From the NCBI GenBank assembly GCA_002772205.1, contig PCRZ01000035.1, positions 692 to 8,274 on the forward strand: 7,583 bases of DNA. Direction: 5' to 3'. Shown here in pieces: positions 4,834-7,583 of this stretch. This stretch comes from Candidatus Jorgensenbacteria bacterium CG23_combo_of_CG06-09_8_20_14_all_54_14. GTDB lineage: Bacteria > Patescibacteriota > Minisyncoccia > UBA6257 > GWB1-50-10. The position numbers and the translations under genes are program-made. Below the pieces are notes generated by a model. That model saw only the letters and a program-made list of their open reading frames with translations. It made no database searches and had not been told where the DNA came from. Each line of letters opens with the position of its first letter. Position 1 is the first letter of the stretch.

Positions 4834-4955
4834 CCCGTTAGAGACAGGTCGCGCACCGCGACCGTAACACAACGGCCTTTTTTATTATTAAATATCACTT
4901 TCCCTTTATAGACGTTGAATAGCATAGTAAATTTTTTAGTTGTCTCTAACGGGAT
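4832..4955. repeat. 15-bp inverted repeat bracketing the carboxypeptidase leader
   Basis: ATCCCGTTAGAGACA (4832-4846) and its exact complement TGTCTCTAACGGGAT (4941-4955) flank 94 bases. The left arm contains the AT of the carboxypeptidase start codon; the right arm lies 5 bases from the scpB stop. In a transcript reading through from scpB the two arms could pair and bury the start codon. A transcript starting between the arms would lack the upstream arm. It could also be the ends of a small inserted element. Confidence 0.75.
4847..4863 (-). promoter_or_regulatory. GC-rich leader hairpin before the carboxypeptidase start
   Basis: GGTCGCG (4847-4853), loop of 3 and CGCGACC (4857-4863) form a perfect 7-bp stem whose base is 13 bases upstream of the ATG. 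It abuts the inverted-repeat arm, so the leader could fold into either a local hairpin or a long-range stem. No T-run follows, so it is not a terminator. Upstream, TTCAAC (4919-4914) and GATATT (4896-4891) at 17-base spacing give only a weak promoter candidate. Confidence 0.5.
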
Positions 4956-4960
4956 TCATG

Positions 4961-5572
4961 TCAGTTTTGCGGCGCCGCGGCGTCGGTGGCGCCTGCCTGC
5001 GCAGGCAGGCCTGCCTCCATTCCCGCGCCGGCCTCAATGCGCTCCAGAGCGCCGTGGAACCGTTCGTACTCGGGGAGTTCCTCCACGCGCGTGAGCCCTA
5101 AGTGCTTTAAAAATTGAAAGCTCGGGAGATAGTGGAACGCATTCCCTTTCCCCTCAATGGAGTGCCGCTCCACCAATCCCCGCACGAGGAGATTCCGCAC
5201 CGTGAAGCTGGAATTCACCCCGCGGATGTAATCAATGGTGGCACGGGGCACGGGTCCCAGATAGGCGATAAGCGAGAGCGTCTCCAGCCCCGCCGGGGAG
5301 AGTTCCTCACGAAACTCCTCCTGGAGGAGCCGCTCCCCCACCTGTTTCTCCTCCGGCTTCGTAGCGAGCTGCACCGCGCCGTCGTGGACGATGAGCGTGA
5401 GGCCGCGCGCGGTATCTCCCGCGAGCGCCGCCTGCCACGCGGCCACCAGTTCCTCGCACTCCACCTGTTTCAGGTCAAGGAGTTTCGCAATGCGGCCCAT
5501 CTTCATGGGTTCCCCGTAGGAGAAGAGGAGCGCCTCAAGTTCCGGTATGAGGGATGCCGATTTTTCTGCCAT
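4961..5572 (-). CDS. scpB: Segregation and condensation protein ScpB
   Basis: ScpB forms a dimer that binds the kleisin ScpA and, with SMC, organises and segregates the chromosome. From ATG at 5572 it has 203 residues. The first winged-helix domain begins IPELEALLFSYGEPM (9-23), and the second carries the family hallmark LSPAGLETLSLIAY (91-104), VPRATIDYIRGV (108-119), the LLVRGLVE turn (128-135) and FLKHLGLTRVEELPE (154-168). The frame extends upstream to a TTG at 5599, but the ATG start fits the family N terminus. The last 20 residues are Ala/Gly-rich and probably disordered; residues 188-194 (GLPAQAG) are encoded by a palindromic repeat. Unlike the usual overlapping scpA-scpB pair, 144 bases separate it from scpA. 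GATAAT or TAATAT lies 7-9 bases before the ATG, suggesting a very short leader. Confidence 0.95.
   Translation of the reverse strand: MAEKSASLIPELEALLFSYGEPMKMGRIAKLLDLKQVECEELVAAWQAALAGDTARGLTLIVHDGAVQLATKPEEKQVGERLLQEEFREELSPAGLETLSLIAYLGPVPRATIDYIRGVNSSFTVRNLLVRGLVERHSIEGKGNAFHYLPSFQFLKHLGLTRVEELPEYERFHGALERIEAGAGMEAGLPAQAGATDAAAPQN
4991..5016. repeat. CCTGCCT/AGGCAGG palindromic element inside scpB
   Basis: A perfect 20-bp palindrome, GCCTGCCTGCGCAGGCAGGC (4991-5010), overlaps a second 14-bp palindrome AGGCAGGCCTGCCT (5003-5016). Read in frame on the minus strand it encodes part of the Ala/Gly-rich ScpB tail. The position at a tolerant C terminus and the exact symmetry suggest a small inserted repeat, comparable in idea to palindromic elements found in Rickettsia genes. 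Confidence 0.75.
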
Positions 5573-5602
5573 TGTTCTTATATTATCTTTTTTATCCAAA
5601 CT

Positions 5603-5701
5603 ATTCGTATCATTCGCATAATTTGTGGATTAGTATCGGTACCAAGCCGCTTTGTATTCTCGTATTGATGCAAATATACGAATAATACTAATTATACGAA
5701 T
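5603..5701. repeat. ATTCGTATA 9-base-period array, opposed halves (scpA-scpB gap)
   Basis: Plus-strand units ATTCGTATC, ATTCGCATA, ATTTGTGG and ATTAGTATC run from 5603 to 5637. Minus-strand units follow at 5666-5701 in strict 9-base phase: ATTCGTATA, ATTAGTATT, ATTCGTATA, TTTGCATCA. The two halves are in opposite orientation around a GGTACC site (5638-5643). The gap 5573-5716 holds no gene. The unit is shared with the mraY upstream gap, including ATTCGTATAATT with its TATAAT. Confidence 0.78.
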
Positions 5702-5716
5702 AATATTCACTGAATA

Positions 5717-6442
5717 CTACGCGTTTTCCTCGCGCCTCGCAACGATAATTTCTCCGAAGCGATCCGCCTGCTCCACTTTTACAAGTTGTGTTTTTAAGAG
5801 GTGGAGGATGGCGAGAAAGAGCACCACGAGTTCTCCCCTGCTTCCGCTCCGGCGGAGCGCCCCCAGGCCGAGCGGGGCGCCCGTGAGCCGTGCGAGTACC
5901 TCTTCTATCTTCTTGGAGAGGTTTTCTATCTCCGATTTTAAGTGGGCAGTGGGTTTTGCAATGCGCTCAAGCTCCCCCAAAACCCGTCCGAAGGCGGCGG
6001 CGAGATCCCCCGCCGTGAGGCGGGTGGGCGGGTAGAAGAGCGCCTCGCTCCCCATGAGGAATTCCCGCGTGTGCATGAGTGGAAACACGCTCCACCCTTT
6101 TGCGAGGTGGCACTGCCCTTCCTTGAGCTCCCGGTAGAGCCGCAGGCGATACTCCAGGTCAGCCACCTCCCCTTCCTCTTCTTCGGAAAGAGTGAGGTCC
6201 GGCAGGAGCGCCTTGGATTTTATAAGGATGAGGCGCGACGCGACCACGAGGAAATCGGCGAGGAGCGCCGGCGGCGCCCCGCCGTCTTCCGCCGTTCCTT
6301 CAAGCGTTTGTACGTAGGCCAAAAAATCGGCGGTAACCTCGGCGAGGTTCAGCTGGGTGATTTCCAGTTTTTTCGCCTCTATGAGTTCAAGGAGTTTATC
6401 CAGCGGACCCTGATATTCTTCCAGTTTGAGTTCGAACGGCAT
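5717..6442 (-). CDS. scpA: Segregation and condensation protein ScpA (kleisin)
   Basis: Kleisin subunit that bridges the two SMC heads and binds ScpB. From ATG at 6442 it has 241 residues, in the normal size range. The N-terminal helical domain shows FELKLEEYQGPLDKLLELI (3-21), the GPLD hallmark, then ADFLVVASRLILIKSKALLP (62-81), the conserved helix leading to an acidic SEEEEGE stretch. The C-terminal winged helix includes SRGELVVLFLAILHLLKTQLV (201-221) and the terminal FGEIIVA (229-235). The frame continues upstream to a TTG at 6481 and passes two other ATGs (6454, 6451), but those two lie within an extended -10 sequence, and the family N terminus fits the 6442 ATG. No Shine-Dalgarno is present. 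It stands 100 bases downstream of ychF and 144 before scpB. Confidence 0.95.
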   Translation of the reverse strand: MPFELKLEEYQGPLDKLLELIEAKKLEITQLNLAEVTADFLAYVQTLEGTAEDGGAPPALLADFLVVASRLILIKSKALLPDLTLSEEEEGEVADLEYRLRLYRELKEGQCHLAKGWSVFPLMHTREFLMGSEALFYPPTRLTAGDLAAAFGRVLGELERIAKPTAHLKSEIENLSKKIEEVLARLTGAPLGLGALRRSGSRGELVVLFLAILHLLKTQLVKVEQADRFGEIIVARREENA

Positions 6443-6449
6443 GCTATCC

Positions 6450-6458
6450 ATCATACCA
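6450..6458 (-). promoter_or_regulatory. Extended -10 promoter giving a leaderless scpA mRNA
   Basis: The minus strand reads TGGTATGAT: TATGAT matches TATAAT at 5 of 6 positions and has the TGN extension. Exactly 7 bases (GGATAGC) separate it from the ATG at 6442, so transcription would begin at or next to the start codon. This also argues against the in-frame ATGs at 6454 and 6451 as starts. No clear -35 is visible. Confidence 0.45.
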
Positions 6459-6506
6459 TCTACCCGCCAATTGCAGAACAAAAAGCCCGATTTTGCCTAG
6501 TTTTTT

Positions 6507-6545
6507 CCTAATGCCTAAAGCCTAGTGCCTAATGCCTATTCCTAT
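6507..6545. repeat. GCCTANN heptamer tandem repeat at the ychF 3' end
   Basis: A partial unit CCTAAT is followed by GCCTAAA, GCCTAGT, GCCTAAT and GCCTATT in exact 7-base phase, then CCTAT, which contains the complement of the ychF TAG stop. A lone unit GCCTAGT lies at 6495-6501. On the minus strand this reads as repeats of TTAGGCA type immediately after ychF. It fills most of the 99 bases between ychF and the scpA start; no hairpin is evident. Confidence 0.82.
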
Positions 6546-7583
6546 CCATGTCTAATAACCATCACATCGCCGTCTTCAACAATATATTCTTTCCCCTCCA
6601 ACCTCAACCACCCTTTCTGTTTCGCCTGTGCCCACCCCCCGGCTTCCAATAATTTTTCCCAATTGACAACCTCCGCGCGGATGAAATTCTTCTCAAAATC
6701 GGTGTGGATGACGCCCGCGGCCTGCGGCGCTTTCGTGCCGCGTTCAATGGTCCATGCACGGGTCTCATCCTCCCCGGTGGTGAAAAAACTCACGAGGCCC
6801 AATACCTCATACGCCTTTTTGATAAGCGGTTCGACCGCCCTGAGCGGCTCACCGCCGAAGGGTGTGGGTACTGCGTCCGCCTCCGCGAGATCTGCGACGA
6901 GGTAATCCGCGCCCATTTCTTTAATTTTTGCGAGGAGCGCCTCTCCTACATCCTCTTGCTTGCCATTGAGAAGCATAATTTGCTTTTTCGCGGAGAGCAG
7001 CTGGAGATTGCGCACTACCTCTTCGTGCGCGAATAAGCCATCTATCGACTTGCGAAGCCGATAGTCGCCCCCTATCGCTTCTTTTACTTTGCGGAGCGCG
7101 TCGCGGTCATGGGTAGCTGTCTTATCTCCGCCCCGCGCTTCCCCTTCCGCTTTTTCAAGCCGCTTTGAGACCGTTTCAAGGTCTTTCAGCGAGAGCTCTG
7201 TCTCTATGGTGTCCATATCGCGGAGCGGGTCGGTGGTACCCTCCACATGGACAATCTCACTCCCGCCGAAGCACCGCACCACCTGCACGATCGCCCTGCA
7301 CTCGCGGATGTGCGCAAGGAACTGGTTCCCAAGGCCTTCCCCCTTGTGCGATCCCTTCACGAGGCCCGCGATGTCGTAGAACTCTACTACCGCGGGAACC
7401 ACTTTTTTGGAATGGGTGAGGGCGGCGAGTTTTTGAACCCGCTCGTCGGGCACCAGCACCACCCCTACGTTAGGGTCAATAGTCGCGAAGGGATAGTTCG
7501 CGATGTGCACCTCCTGCCGGGTGAGGATTTTAAAAAGGGTGGATTTCCCCACGTTTGGCAAACCGACGATACCAATGGAGAGT
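6542..7583 (-). CDS. ychF: YchF/OLA1-type redox-regulated ATPase (Obg-related P-loop NTPase), 5' end cut by window edge
   Basis: Ribosome-associated P-loop NTPase of the Obg/YchF family that prefers ATP. The frame is open to the right edge and gives 346 residues starting [15 protein letters not shown], so only the first few residues are missing (family length about 363). Motifs by visible residue: P-loop GLPNVGKST (7-15), [14 protein letters not shown] (29-42), switch [21 protein letters not shown] (70-88), VVRCF (101-105), the catalytic-type His in IVHV (112), and a helical insertion about 125-190. The C-terminal TGS domain includes [16 protein letters not shown] (275-290), [13 protein letters not shown] (292-304) and [13 protein letters not shown] (329-341). 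The nucleotide-base motif, NxxE in E. coli and human homologues, reads NGKQ (206-209). A TTG at 7561 is Leu within GLPNVGKS, not a start. Confidence 0.96.
   Translation of the reverse strand, partial: LSIGIVGLPNVGKSTLFKILTRQEVHIANYPFATIDPNVGVVLVPDERVQKLAALTHSKKVVPAVVEFYDIAGLVKGSHKGEGLGNQFLAHIRECRAIVQVVRCFGGSEIVHVEGTTDPLRDMDTIETELSLKDLETVSKRLEKAEGEARGGDKTATHDRDALRKVKEAIGGDYRLRKSIDGLFAHEEVVRNLQLLSAKKQIMLLNGKQEDVGEALLAKIKEMGADYLVADLAEADAVPTPFGGEPLRAVEPLIKKAYEVLGLVSFFTTGEDETRAWTIERGTKAPQAAGVIHTDFEKNFIRAEVVNWEKLLEAGGWAQAKQKGWLRLEGKEYIVEDGDVMVIRHG

Noticed and set aside
4834..4872. TTG at 4872 as the carboxypeptidase start
   Set aside because: It would add 13 hydrophilic residues before the membrane anchor and run through the leader hairpin; the ATG at 4833 is better.
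6443..6481. TTG at 6481 or ATG at 6454/6451 as the scpA start
   Set aside because: The family N terminus aligns from the ATG at 6442, and the upstream ATGs overlap an extended -10 sequence.
1..7583. UGA recoding (code 25) as in Gracilibacteria
   Set aside because: TGA ends scpB and the amidohydrolase at sensible places and no gene has an in-frame TGA.

Overview
The window looks like a chromosomal segment of a Candidate Phyla Radiation (Patescibacteria) bacterium, most likely of the Parcubacteria group. This is inferred from compact single-direction gene packing, reduced but recognisable housekeeping proteins, absence of Shine-Dalgarno sequences before most genes, short-period intergenic repeats, and a CCTGCCT/AGGCAGG palindrome of a kind I associate with these genomes. 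TGA, TAA and TAG all act as stops and no reading frame needs UGA recoding, so the code 25 lineages (Gracilibacteria, Absconditabacteria) are unlikely. I could not run a database search, so the taxon is an inference.

All seven protein genes lie on the minus strand. In transcription order (right to left) they are: ychF (5' end just outside the window), scpA, scpB, a D-alanyl-D-alanine carboxypeptidase, mraY, an amidohydrolase of the D-aminoacylase family, and ftsW (3' end outside the window). The set joins chromosome condensation (the ScpA-ScpB kleisin module of SMC) with peptidoglycan synthesis: MraY makes lipid I, the FtsW/SEDS protein polymerises lipid II at the septum, and the carboxypeptidase trims stem peptides. 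The amidohydrolase and ftsW overlap by 7 bases and are probably translationally coupled.

The most unusual protein is the amidohydrolase. It keeps the family framework over its full 492 residues, but by eye every recognisable metal ligand or catalytic position has been replaced, so it looks like an intact pseudoenzyme tied to ftsW.

The most unusual DNA is the 636-base gene-free stretch 2102-2737 between mraY and the amidohydrolase. It holds three copies of a roughly 40-base hairpin repeat, several perfect or near-perfect inverted repeats, a terminator-like hairpin, a polypyrimidine tract and orphan Shine-Dalgarno sequences. Other gaps carry a 9-base-period ATTCGTATA array (twice, each with opposed halves) and a 7-base-period GCCTANN array at the end of ychF. 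The carboxypeptidase start codon sits in one arm of a 15-base inverted repeat.
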